A program made the position numbers and the translations under genes. DNA of 64,000 nucleotides from Antedon mediterranea (Eukaryota; Echinodermata; Crinoidea; Comatulida; Antedonidae), in assembly GCF_964355755.1 (NCBI RefSeq), contig NC_092670.1:21637201-21701200 (forward strand), read 5' to 3'. Every line of letters starts with the position of its first letter. Within the stretch, counting starts at the first letter, position 1. The notes below the pieces were generated by a model. That model saw only the letters and a program-made list of their open reading frames with translations. It did no database searches and was not told the origin of the DNA. Shown piece after piece: positions 23,601-35,584 of the stretch.

Positions 23601-24873
23601 ACGCGGTCTACGCGCAATTTAACGAAATCACGTTTGTAATCATATCTTCACAAACATGAATCACTTTTAAACAAAATTTGGTACTCATAAATTTCAGGTC
23701 ATATTTCATCATATGGCAATACAATTACGTGCGTAGCGCATATAACGCATGCGTACGCGCGCTTAAAATGTTCAAAATTGTCAGAATTTATTTTCGATGA
23801 AATTAGAGTACGTTTCAGGCAATTTTAAGCGTTTAAAAAATTGCCATGAGTGCGCAGATTTTTGCACGCGCACTGCGCGTCAAACGTTAATGCGCACTGT
23901 TTGTGTCCGATTACTGTTGTATAACCTTTCTTTAATAATATCATCATATTTTATTCACTTTTCAACGCGAAACAGCGTTATACGAGCACGTCAAAAGTGA
24001 CGGGCTACGCACGTGTAAGTTAACAAAATGGTGAAAATATGCTAAATTTTAAAATTAATATATATCGTTAGAATGCTCGGGAACACCTATTTTTTATTTA
24101 ATTTTCTTGAAGTGTATGTATCATATGTATGATTTATTATGAAATTTGAAGAACAAAAGTTGATTAAGTCATCATTAATGGCATATTAAATTTAACAAAA
24201 TTAATTTCGACAATCAAACAAATTATAACATTTTCTTTGGCCAAAATAACAAACTTAACGTTAACTTTCTTCCTTAAGAAGTTTATATATTAAAGTTAAA
24301 AGTATATAGTTTGACAGTGCATCATTTTTTTTAATTTTTAAAGATGTCATCATAGTAAAACATTATAATTCATTGCGGTATGTAATAATCTATCTGCACC
24401 AAAGTGGTTACTGCATAGTAAATACACGGAGGAATCTTTCCATAACTTTTAGTCAGTTGTGTATGGCTCGGTGGTCTTTGCTCGTGTCTATAGCATTCAA
24501 GTACCGAGATCGAGTCTCACCTTGGGAAACGAAACAAAATAAGTTTTTTTTTATTATCCGTATTGTTTGTTCAAATTTATTTCTTAGTGTATAGATTATA
24601 CACATGATTTATAATGAAATCTAGATAAAAATTAACTTATGTCTTTATTATTATGTAACAACAAATGTGGTTTATGACATTATACGCATATGGATCTTTG
24701 ATCGGATTGTGATACCGGCTATGGTGTTCGCGTTAGCAAGGTCCTATCATATATTATAAATAATTAAAGATTCTGAGAAAATCAATCAATCAATATATAT
24801 TTTAAAAATCAATTATCTTTATTTAAATCAATGCATATAACCTATAATTCGTCATAGTGACGAATTAAATCTA

Positions 24874-27800
24874 GTTTTACATTGGTACCGTATTGCACGA
24901 ATTGCATAAGAAATAGACGGACATGAGAAATGAATATAATATATTATTATGTTGATGTTGAACAATCTCGTTAGTTTAGTGCATCATCGGGAATTAACAT
25001 TGATAACATCAATATTATTTTTACAATCATGCTAGCCACACATATCATTTTATCGTTTGTAGTTTCAAAGATACGAGTCGAGACATTGATGACAACAACG
25101 ATACATCAACACCTTCTGGTAGGCCTACCATCAAGTGGCATTTAAAGACAGCATAAAATACATATACATCTATATATAAATTATGGTTAATTCTGACATA
25201 GGCGAGCACAATGCAAAAACTTCGGTACAAATCTCCGCCTTGGATACCTACCTTATCTATCCGAGATGTACCGCAAAACGTAGATTTGATAACATTAGTG
25301 TGCACGCCGACGCTATTGTTCCATATTTATATCTTAGGAAGATATTATAAAGAGTTTTTTAACAACATTTATGATTTCAACATTAGATTTTCATCTCAAT
25401 TTCAATTCTTCCCGGTCAAAGTAATTTCCGGGTTTAAGATAAGTTCACCTTGCAACGACCTGGTTTCAAATATTTTCTCTCTTTTAAACACAAGGGAGCA
25501 GTTAAAATAATAGATTTTACCCTAAAGGTGACTGGAAACAGGCACTTTCCATCAATCAATACAGTGTCCCTTTGGAAGACGAAAAAAAAATCAGATAGTA
25601 GGAGTCATAGCCATTTCAGTTTTTTGTTTATTTTAAAACATACCACGCGTGTGTGAAGGTACAGTAGTTAAATTATACTGCAAATTAATAAAGATCAAAT
25701 TAAATATACGTCATAAAGAATCAGAATATATTGTGGGGAATAGTATTATAAAATTACATAGGGAGATTTGATGATAAGACATTTTTCGAGTGAAATCCCG
25801 ATAGCTGAGTTTTATTGAGTAAGCTTGCAGGAATAACTGTAGGCTATCTTCCTGTGTCCCGTTAGGACCGAGATGTCTGCCCATGTTGCAAGCCGTAATG
25901 TCTTCTTTCTTGGGCCCACTCTGTTACGGCAGTTTCAAAAGATGATTAAATTAAATAATGTATTAATAATTATTAGGATGGTATTCATTTGAATAAACGC
26001 CTCTCCAATAAAACATCACTTTGAATAATAACCCCCCCCCCCCCCCAACCCAACTATCCAATAAACGTCCATCCACATATTTATAATAACACAATTATAC
26101 TATTTGTAGTAGAATTCACCGCACTGTTATCTACAAAATTTACCAAGCATTTGTTATTCTTTTTTACCACTTTTCATATCTACTGTATTAGAGGATTTCA
26201 TTTGATTATAAATGTTACCATATTATTAAAACTAAAAAATTTAACATATATCCCTCGAATAAGCACCTCCCTCAAATGACCTCCGCCTCCCCAAAGGGCC
26301 CTACCAAACAATAAAAACTATACTTTAAAATGTTATTAATCATCTAAAACACTGTGAAACAAAGTAGTTTAGTTTTACGAATGTCAAGCATTTTCAATAA
26401 TGGTAACCGACAGAAAATGTATAAGGAGAACATTATCATTCCGAGAACCATCGTCTACACTTCCTAGAGGGGGAGCGAGCGAAGCGAGCTCACCCTCTAG
26501 TTATTTAAATTTGTATAATGTGAATGTATGAATGATCTCTTGTGCAGAGATTTTAAAGATGAATGAGAAACTTAATATTTATGAAGAAAATTTGTAGATT
26601 GTATATACAAAAAACATAAGAATGAAAACAACAGCAGACATTTCGATTGCAAAAAAGTTTTTTATCAAAAGAATTATGTAACAATTATGTTTTGACATTA
26701 CCGACCATCTAGGAGTGTCTTTTACCAAATTCGCTTCGCCACAGCCCCCACCATGGGGCTATAGTTGTTGTGAGTGTGTACTTGGTGTCTGGTCTGGGGC
26801 CTTAATGGAAATAAAGGTGGGTGAATCTCACAAAAGACAAAAAAATACCCCTGCAACTTCCAATAAGAAATGCAGATGAATTCCGTTATTCAACGATGCC
26901 AAATTTAAAGTCAATATTTATTGATGGTACGTTTGAGAGATTTAATGATCCTTCTAATGGAGTGCCCTCCGAGAAACTTCATAAAATTAATTTCATATCG
27001 TATTTATCATTTCAATAATTATCATTCTCAATGACATCACGACGAAGAGACAAAATGTGGGCGCGCGCGTACCCAAAGTTAATTTCATAAACGTGATATA
27101 TACGCGCAACCGTTTTGTAGTTAATTCTTTGCGTCGCTGATGATTATATTTCCTGATATAGGAAGCCTAGGTGTGTGTTTGTGTTTTTAAAATACGAATT
27201 GACGATAATGTATGCATGTAAAGGAATGCTATTTTCTATTCTAATGGGATCTGCCATAGTCAGACGTGGTTTAATTTTGACGTCATTTACGGTTATCTTC
27301 TTCACGTTACATAGTATAATTGACACAGTTTTCGTGTTTTGTATTGGATGAGGAAGGCAATAACAAACACAAAGCTTTTAAATTATACACACACCGTTAA
27401 AATCGTATAATATATCAGAACGGTAATTGTATTGAAATATTTTTGTGCCTTTGGGGTTGTTCAAATCTAACTGAATTTGACATTTATTGAGAAATCAATC
27501 CACAGTTTGAATTAATATATATCGATAGCCGTAGAATATATTATACAGTACTTCTATATTTAACTGTTTTAGAAATGTTTTACTTTTTACTTTATTCAAT
27601 AGATATTTCTGTTATAGGCCTACTTGTCCGTTGTGAATATGGTATAGCTTAAGGTTCTGTTAGATTTAGACATTTTTATCGTGACTACATTTACTAGAGA
27701 GACTAAGAACATCAATTACAATGAAGTGCTACCATTAGATAGGCGGGAGCATTCGACAAGCGGGTGATTATAGACATGGTGCATTATTCGAGCGCACGTT

Positions 27801-29939
27801 GCAATTAGTGCAATTAGTATATTAGACAATTATCATTTATTGGTATATTGAGTGTTTACTTGTTCTTTAATTCGTTTTGTATGCCTTAAACAAAATTCAT
27901 TAATGCATGCCTATTATTCAGTACATTAATGCTGATACATGTTCTACTATTAGACGTCAGAATGTCTAATAAAATAAATGACAAACCATATTACATCACT
28001 GTTAATTTTGTCCATGGTACGTTATCGGTATGGACTGATAATATGAATAACGTGTCCTTTAAACATATGGGACACTGTTTTTAGAGAAGTCAAAATAGAA
28101 CCGTACAACATTATTTAGAGTTAATTACGGAAGCCCCAACTTGACCTCTCGCGCAGTTTTTAATGTTTGAAGTATAAACAGATTTGTATTTGTGTAGATG
28201 TATATTCGTATGCTGTAAATAAGCATGGGTGTAAGTATTTTTCGCACAGTCGGCCAGTTAGGCCTACCTGATATTAAAGTCGTAGTAAATTAACGTGAAA
28301 ATATTTTCCTATCAGTTCCGATGAATATTCATAAAGAAACACGCTCTGCAAAGTTTGTGGTTATGAATATTTATGAGTGAAAACAAAATCCCAATTTGTA
28401 CCCAACTCGCCAATTTTTATTGAAGTCATCGCTGTTTAGTTTGCATTCAATGTTCGGTTTGTAAAATGTAAAAAAATGCACGCGCGTAGGCCTATGCCTT
28501 AGCAATTTGTGTTATTATATTAGGTTTGAGAAGAATGTTGCACACTGTCATACATCATTAATAGCACACGCACATTTTAGAGCTAAATTTCGCGTATTTG
28601 CGTTTACGATCGTAACGTCACGAGGTGAACTCAATTGGTTTAGGCCTAACGGTATTTGCGTTTTATTATATTTTCTCTTAAACCTGTCGTGATATTATTC
28701 TAATTTATTTAGCTACATCGTCACAACCATCACAATCACATTACGTCATCAACAATCAACAATATTTAGGCATCAACTATATAGCAATCTATTATTTGGT
28801 TCTCATTTGGTGGACATAGGCAACGAAATATCACGAAACTCAGTTGCGACAACATGGTGGCGTCTGTACAAAATTGAGATGTCCAAACTAATTATAGAGA
28901 CTCTATAGTGCTCTACAGAGGCCTACTGTTGGGTACAGCAGCAATGTTGTTTTTATTTTGTTTAAACCAAATATTTTCCATATCAAGTGGGATACTCACG
29001 AGATGACCTTTTAATTTACGCATGCGTAATATCAAATGTTGAAAATAAGTAGATCAAATATTGGATTTTACAATCAAATTTAGACACTTAGTAAATTGAA
29101 CTCACAACAATAATCCAATCTATGTTAATGTATCGGTACAATATTAAAAATATTGAATTATTTTCAAAGAAACGTTGTCGATATTCTACCATATACTGTA
29201 AAATATTAATGAAAATATAAAGTGCTTGGTAAGTTTGGCTCATCAGCTTCCGTTTTTCATAAAAGATCACAAGGTATGCATAGATACCGGTAACTAAGCA
29301 AGGTCATCAATCGATGTCCTGTTTTTACTATGAACGGCAAAGAGGCATAATTCCACTCGTAACCTTTTAAGTGACATTTGATATTCTTACTGGTATTGAA
29401 ACTCATCCTTATGTTTATTTCGTTTTTGCAGCTGTCGTCGCAGATTTGAACCGGAGACAACTCATTTAAGACACGTCCACGACGTCAACCCAACTCAAGA
29501 GATAGAATGAGTGAAGGTCGTATCACCTAAATGCGTGCTCTTAAGCGTGCGTACGCACGATCGACATAGCACACGGCAAGAGCGTATAGGCCACGGTACA
29601 GGAAATTGTTCATAAGTGTACATTATCTACGAAAGAAGTAAAAAGGCTGGTATACATAAACGCAACGGGATCAGTAATTGAAAATAATACATTTAGGACA
29701 TTCAGAACATCATACAGTGATGTTGACGAATGAAAACATTTTTGGAAGGAAACATTGACAAGTCATTGGAGCTACACAGACTATAATACTACACTGTGAA
29801 TTGATTGGTTAATAACAAGATTTTTATTTGAGATTTGTGTTAAGCTTTATTGTTTGTAACGCAAATATCATCACATTTCCATGCCTATGAATCGTAAATT
29901 GTTCGAAAGTTTTTGGTAAGATTATTTTTAATATCTCTA
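24874..29939. other. Gene-free interval upstream of the kinase
   Basis: No exon is supported. It contains a C-run at about 26,032-26,046 and a palindrome at 26,464-26,500. Overlapping open frames on both strands at 25,045-25,510 have no recognisable domain. The kinase promoter must lie at the right end, but I can pick out no clear core element. Confidence 0.45.
26464..26500. repeat. 37-bp imperfect palindrome with a GAGCGAGCGAAGCGAGC core
   Basis: CTAGAGGG and CCCTCTAG form the outer arms, and GAGC/GCTC extends them after one mismatch. The GC-rich core contrasts strongly with AT-rich flanks. Confidence 0.75.
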
Positions 29940-31124
29940 ATGACTTTGTTTTCATCATTAAACATGTTCAAGAAGCTTACTGAGAATAAGGCCAACGCGG
30001 CCGCAGTTATTCCGCCAAAATTACCGTCAGTTTCCAGCAGTGCAGTGAGATTTAAACTTGATACAGGGACTTATGAAACTGAACGAATACTCGGTGAAGG
30101 AACATTTGGCCGAGTGGAATTAGTAACAGAAAAAGAAACAGGTACAAAATTAGCTTTGAAATATATATTAAAATCGAAAACAAATTTTAAAGACTTTCAG
30201 CGGGAATTTCGAATGAGTTATTTTTTATGTGGACATGCGCATGTCGTCTGTACGCTTGAGGCTGCGTTTGAGACACCGGAAGCGTACGTATTTGCTCAGG
30301 AATACGCTCCATGCGGGGACTTATTTGACGCGATACCGCCGCATAAAGGACTGATGGAAAGTAGAGCTAAATCCTGCCTACCACAGATTGCTTCTGCTAT
30401 AGCCTTTCTCCATGGACAGAATATGGTTCACCGTGACATTAAACCAGAGAATGTCTTGGTTTTTGATGAGTCGTTAACAATGGTAAAACTAACCGATTTT
30501 GGAATGACTAGAAAAAAGGGCTCTCACGTTAAGAAGACTGCGCATAGTATTCCATATACACCACCAGAAATATGCAAGGCAATCAAACATGAGGGTTATT
30601 CTGTAGATGTTGGACAAGATGTCTGGTCCTTCGCGGTTCTAGTTTTTTGTACACTAACAGGAAGTTTTCCATGGGAAAAAGCTGACCAAACAGATCAATA
30701 TTTTACTGATTTTTCTAAATGGCTAAAGAGGAGATCTCACGTCTTGCCACATGACTGGAGAACGTTCACTCCAAGGTTACTAAAGTTTTACCGCAAAGCT
30801 TTGGAGTTGAAGACGTCACGGCGTTGTTCAATCACAGACTTTTTTAAATACGTAGACGATGATTGGATAATGCCAAATAAACGTCATCGGTCAACAGACG
30901 ACGACGCGGAAAATCGAGAAGCAATGGAAGATCTAAGACGTAAATTGCGTTCATACGGTGTCGTGACAGATACAAATAAAGAAAACAGAAAACAAAGAAC
31001 TATTGAATGGGTAGAGCAATGGCAACCGACATCACCCTTAAATGCTGACGAACCAGATATCAATGACGTCATCAAAGATCTTAAAGAAGAAAAGAAAAAA
31101 GACACTAAAAAAGGAACCGATTAA
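29940..31124 (+). CDS. SBK1: SBK1-like serine/threonine protein kinase, intronless
   Basis: A 394-codon frame from the first in-frame ATG after a stop at 29,895-29,897; an ATG at 29,964 with A at -3 is an alternative start. In residues from 29,940, the kinase domain spans about 45-305. It has the glycine loop GEGTFGRV (52-59), Lys74 in ALKYILK, catalytic HRDIKPEN (164-171), DFG (186-188) and Asp227 in DVWSF. The pieces YVFAQEYAP, GDLFD, IKPENVL and LTDFGMTR are hallmarks of the SBK family (SH3-binding-domain kinase, NKF1), best fitting SBK1, a brain-enriched kinase of poorly known substrate. The activation-loop end reads TPPE where most kinases have APE. The C-terminal tail (about 306-394) is charged and Lys/Glu-rich, without the Pro-rich tail known from vertebrate SBK1. 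AATAAA follows at 31,428-31,433. All catalytic residues are present, so activity is expected. Confidence 0.9.
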   Translation: MTLFSSLNMFKKLTENKANAAAVIPPKLPSVSSSAVRFKLDTGTYETERILGEGTFGRVELVTEKETGTKLALKYILKSKTNFKDFQREFRMSYFLCGHAHVVCTLEAAFETPEAYVFAQEYAPCGDLFDAIPPHKGLMESRAKSCLPQIASAIAFLHGQNMVHRDIKPENVLVFDESLTMVKLTDFGMTRKKGSHVKKTAHSIPYTPPEICKAIKHEGYSVDVGQDVWSFAVLVFCTLTGSFPWEKADQTDQYFTDFSKWLKRRSHVLPHDWRTFTPRLLKFYRKALELKTSRRCSITDFFKYVDDDWIMPNKRHRSTDDDAENREAMEDLRRKLRSYGVVTDTNKENRKQRTIEWVEQWQPTSPLNADEPDINDVIKDLKEEKKKDTKKGTD

Positions 31125-31427
31125 CGAATTGTAGTATTTTATTATGGTAATCTAATGATATTAATAATCAAGTCAAATTCATAGAAAAAGTGTAATGTTG
31201 GAATTTGTAGATGTCAAAAATATGTTAATTTTATAGGTCTATATATATATATTAATTAAATTAGCCGAAAGATGAGAAATGAGAGGTACAGCAGGTACGA
31301 CTCACACAAAGTTCTTCTATTGTAGTTCTTGAACCTATTTTTATACATTTTTCAACCTAATATTAGATTTTAGATTAACATATCAATTTATTTATCTTTC
31401 CTGGTCGATAAATTGAATCATAGGACA

Positions 31428-31433
31428 AATAAA
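31428..31433 (+). terminator. Poly(A) signal for the SBK1-like gene
   Basis: AATAAA lies about 300 bases after the kinase stop codon on the same strand. Confidence 0.55.
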
Positions 31434-32517
31434 CTATTAAACAGTTTAGATTTGTTTGTTTGAGTGGTTGTTGCGCTTAATGGTGTTTTGTACGGTGACG
31501 TCACGAAAAGTTTCAGAATCAAAATAAAACTCGCTGTGTAATTAAATTAAGCCGGCCGGCTAGTTTCTAACAACTACTAATAATAAGAGAAGAGACAAAA
31601 GATGTAGCCTAGGCCTAGACTAGAAGGTGAGTGTTGCGAAATTCGGTATGACTTTAAATAATTAGCATTTGATCTAGCATTTGTACTGTAGTGGTACGAA
31701 CGCTTATTTATCATTTGTTTATAAAACCTGGGGTATGCTAGGCCAGGCCCACAAAAAGCAGCCAAAAGCAAGTCGCCGCCTCAGTTATATCATGGAGTAA
31801 ACTCCATGGTTATATTGCAAAGTCTGGGCCTACGTACTAGTTAGAGTAGTATAGTTGTGCCTGCCTAGGGCCTAGCTAGGCCTATAGTCCCATTCTCTGA
31901 CCGCGCCTTGCCTAGGCTAGAACCAAGCTTAAGCTAAATATAAATTATAGATATATTTAATCATTTGTTTTTCATTTTGTTTTTGCCCAATAATAATGTA
32001 ATGAGGTTTTCAAAAATTACTATATAGGCCTAGGCTTAGCCTAGCTAGGCCTAATTAACTAAGGTTAAGGCTAAGGCCTAGGAGGCCTACAAAAAGTTTT
32101 TTTAGAGGGCAGCAAACATATGATTTATCATTCAAGAATTATTTATTATTTATCTAGATATTAATTCCTCCATGCTTACACAAATGCATCAGCATTGCTA
32201 TAAATCCAGTGCAATTGTATTCGTAACTTTATTTTCAAACCTTTCTTTCATATCTAGCGTTCTATAATTGATTGTAGATCTGCATTTTCAACTTAAAGGG
32301 TAGTCAAAACTAATTGTTATTTAAATTTAATGAACCTGAGAATGACGATCATCTGAATGGAGTTTAACCAGATTGATTTAATTTGGATATATGTATGAAT
32401 ATACGATATTTATAACATTATGAATAAGTATTATAGTTGATTACGGTATAATTGATCATCGCAATACAACCACCACGAGTTTCCGAATGAAATGCACGGC
32501 CTGCAAATTAATTGCCA
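31434..32517. other. Intergenic interval between SBK1-like and DHCR7 copy A
   Basis: The two genes converge here. Around 31,600-32,100 the sequence is crowded with overlapping TAGGCCTA and CCTAGGC palindromes. TTTATT at 32,228-32,233 is a minus-strand AATAAA for the DHCR7 copy. No other gene is seen. Confidence 0.55.
32228..32233 (-). terminator. Poly(A) signal for DHCR7 copy A
   Basis: Minus-strand AATAAA, 285 bases past the stop codon. Confidence 0.5.
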
Positions 32518-35500
32518 TCAGTATACGCCTGGTACAAGGCGATATGGAACCCTGTTACAATATTTATCCCAATTCTTTCCATACTTAAGTTTGCAACTAT
32601 CTTCATCTCTATAGCATCTACAAAATAATAATATACTAATAAATGTAAAGTAGAAATACGGCAAGATATGACTAACACCCGTAGCAAGACAGAAAGCTAA
32701 AGATTGGAACAAATCACCAGTGTAGTTCATATGGCGCGCCACACCCCACCATCCAGATAACAAAAGACGACTTCGACGCTTTTTACCATCACCGGAATAA
32801 TAATCGCATTCAATGAATTCAGGACTTTTGCCCCAGATCTTGCAATTGCCGTTGGTACGTCTGAACAGGTCTTTCTGATGATTAACAGCTCTGAATATAG
32901 AGTAACTTACTATACCAAGTAATAGAACTCCGAAGAATACAGGTGTCGACAATAGAGTTGGATGGTGAACAAGATAAAATCCCTGCAAGAAAATATTAAT
33001 ATTTGTGGTGATTTGTCATCTCAAACTTTGCTTCTTGTGATCAATTTTACTTACCTGAAGTGTGTATGTCCATGGAAGCCAGACAAATATTCCCCAGCAC
33101 AGGTAGAATCCAAAGTGGTCATGTTGTATGTCAATTGTCCTCAAGTACCAAGCTTCGTTCCAGAAAAAGTCAATGACGTACAGGCCATGCAAGACATTTA
33201 CCAATATCATAGAGTTCGTCACGAAACCATGCACCTCATACTGTTTCCATGCGTACGATATATTAATAACTGACCACGACATCATGCCGATGCGACCATT
33301 GACGAATAATTTCAAATCAAACATCTTCCCGATGCGTGGATTAAGTTCAATTCCCATAAGAAAATCATAGAAGATGCTGCTAGAGAACTTTCTGTCTTGT
33401 GCGTGAGTCGGGAAAAGGTGAGCTTTGATCATAACGAACACGCTTAAGCTGTAACCTAAAATATTTGCCACCCAGAATAGTTGGCCCCAGTTGCTGACTA
33501 TAATTGAAGGTGAAAACCATTTAAAGTAGACCCCATTTAGAATCCATAGTGTTATTGTGATTGTCCAAGACTGCAGACCGTTGACATTGTACTTGAGTTG
33601 ATGACCAGCTGGCGTAACCGCTCCATGACGAGTTCCACCAGCGTACCCGGGTAGGATATACCCAAACACGTCAGGTAGATAATATAAAAGTATCTGTAAG
33701 AAATAAGAGAATTGATAACAGGTTTGTGGCAGTCACTGTGGGAATGTTCAGACTTCGGTAGAGTAGTCTGGGATTCTCGGTGATGGAATGACGTCACAAG
33801 AGGACAGAGATCTAACATTTTCTATAAACAGATTGCTTAGCAATAACTGCTCATTCATTTTGAAGGAAACATTTGTGGAGTTGGTTTAGATGCACAATCG
33901 TGTCAGACCAGAATTAAGTGTATGCATTGCGAAAACTGTGTGACATTAGTTTAAAGATGTATTGTCCCCCTGAAAAAATAATTCTTAAAAAGATTTGGTT
34001 GAATATTCCATTTTAATGTAAAAAAATGTATTTACCTGAAAAAATGTAATTTAAAGCAAAAAATGAATTTTTGGTTGAATTTAACCATTTATTTTGTTAT
34101 TTTGACAGTAAAAACATTTTTTTTTTTCGTTTTTTTTCTACGGAAGTGATTAACTTTATTAAAACAACAAAATAAGATATTCAAAGTCTGATTTAAAAAT
34201 CTTCATTGTTCATGTTCTAGGGGGATCTTTAAGCAATATGATCAACTTGACTTCTAAAACTTGTTTAAGACAATTTGTTTATGTTAGAGCATCTCTTTTA
34301 TATTTGTCCTGTGAACAGGATTGCCATCTTTAAGAGCAGTGAATGAATTCGCATATGACTATAATAATTAATGATAAAAAACAAAACTTGATTTATCTAG
34401 AACAAGTTGTTTTATCTTACTTGAAGCATAATCCAAATTACAGCCATCTTAAACGCTAAAACGTTTAAAGATTGCGCTCTTGCTAAAAACGCTGCCATCG
34501 TCAATTTTCCATGATAAAATTGTATAACAGGTGACGTAACAGAACACTCGAATTCAGGGCAAGCCATAAGTAAGTAAAGAGCAATGAAGGGAGTTACAAA
34601 CAAAATGAATAATGTTGTCAAGTACGTGGTTATATTCACACTCCTAAAAGATAAAAAAAACAGACAATATTTACAAAATAGCCTAAGTGGAAAACGATTA
34701 CTCTTTTACGATACCGCACAATGGTGCGCGTCAATAAACTAATTTACAATACGCACTCAAAAGTCTTAATTCTTTTATTGTGACAATTTGATCCCGGTAA
34801 ATGTTTTTTAATAATGGTACTTGTATGAATGCGGAACTAAAACATTTTAAAGAAAAACAATGACAAATCCAGAAAATGTCCCCTCGTCTTGTTTGGCTGG
34901 CCGGCCGGAGTTAGTAGTTTCAATCATTTTATGATTTCTAATATTATTAAGATGTGTAAGTGCAATTTTGTTTTCCAACAACAACATATTGCCGTCGAGG
35001 CAGGGGTAGGCCTACTATATATACCTAAATGACCTACACGACCTTTTAAACGAAATTTTCTGTCGATTCCGTCGGTAAACTTGAAACGACATTTTGTAGG
35101 TAAAGTTATTTTTTTCTTTGCATTGCATTACACAAAACGTAGATTATGTAACAAATCATCCGTGACTTTAATATTGACGTTGTCTCTTTGTTTAGCATTA
35201 TCAATGCTTATCATATATTAATATCATCGCGATACAACAACCTGCAACATTGTAATATGAATATTATCGTTATAATGAACTAAGCTACAGCCACAATGAG
35301 CAGTCAATGTATTCTAACAAGAATACAGTAGTATTCTAACAAGAGTAGGCTGCTTTTGTTCATTAAATAAGTGCATTACACGGTAAAAACTCCCTTTGTT
35401 ATATCTAACTATACAAGATATAATAACAGTTAAGATAAACTCACCAGGCACGTCCCCATTCCCCTGGTTTTCTATCGTCTGCTACGGTTGTTATTCCGTC

Positions 35501-35584
35501 AATGTTTCCGTCACCCATTACGGAAATCCCGTTTGTAGCGAGTTGCTGGTCCGGTTTTCTCGAGTCTTTCTTTGCTCGCGGCAT
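32518..35584 (-). CDS. DHCR7: 7-dehydrocholesterol reductase, diverged copy A (four exons)
   Basis: Exons on the minus strand are 35,584-35,445, 34,643-34,421, 33,693-33,055 and 32,982-32,518. All joins are GT-AG and in phase (one codon, Trp47, is split), giving 1467 nt and 488 residues; human DHCR7 has 475. The enzyme is an ER polytopic sterol reductase that uses NADPH to reduce the C7-C8 double bond in the last step of cholesterol synthesis. Family landmarks are WGRAW (43-47), NGLQ (159-162), NPRIG (239-243), DFFWNE (296-301), DHFG (313-316), the NHQKD block (368-372) and ARHMNYTGD (416-424). Against copy B and the family, it has Ile323-Phe324 in place of Asp-Asn in WGDNVWLP, and NGRIG (253-257) where copy B keeps NGRPG. 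It is transcribed in the same direction as copy B, 1.4 kb downstream. Function may have shifted; the frame is fully intact. Confidence 0.9.
33951..34232. mobile_element. TTAA-flanked inverted-repeat element in DHCR7-A intron 2
   Basis: The left end TTAAAGATGTATTGTCCCCC mirrors the right end CTAGGGGGATCTTTAA. The block TTACCTGAAAAAATGTAATT is shared with both ends of 53,600-54,345 and, altered, with 57,407-57,545. It is A/T-rich and has no coding frame. Confidence 0.65.

Larger units (their letters stand above)
17651..24873 (+). repeat. Five direct ~1.42-kb repeats, each with a polymerase-III-like promoter
   Basis: Units start at 17,651, 19,071, 20,623, 22,041 and 23,459, each beginning with TTTATTTATTCTTTCCTTAG. 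The period is 1413-1420 except where two hairpin modules (20,499-20,622) separate units 2 and 3. Each ends ATGCATATAACCT then TTCGTCATAGTGACGAA. Copies are highly alike by eye, with mostly isolated differences. Each carries a tRNA-like box A and box B followed by a run of nine or more T. There is also a CpG-rich inner part (GCGTAGCGCATATAACGC, TGCGTACGCGCGC). Small frames on both strands (63-85 codons) recur in step with the repeat and show no protein family. There is no transposase. Confidence 0.9.

Noticed and set aside
18562-24594. Recurrent 63-85 codon frames on both strands of the 1.42-kb units
   Set aside because: They follow the repeat period, overlap each other on opposite strands, cover the tRNA-like region and match no protein family.
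17651-24873. CRISPR-like or prokaryotic defence array
   Set aside because: The units are 1.4 kb, the genome is plainly eukaryotic with spliced genes, and no spacer-repeat pattern or cas-like gene exists.
25045-25510. Overlapping 86- and 99-codon frames on opposite strands
   Set aside because: Neither shows a recognisable motif; mutual overlap on opposite strands suggests chance.
29430-29475. Isolated box-B-like GGTTCAAATCT on the minus strand
   Set aside because: No box A at proper distance and no stable T-arm.
29913-29939. Upstream TTG start for the kinase
   Set aside because: A eukaryotic gene is expected to start at ATG; the first in-frame ATG after the upstream stop is at 29,940.
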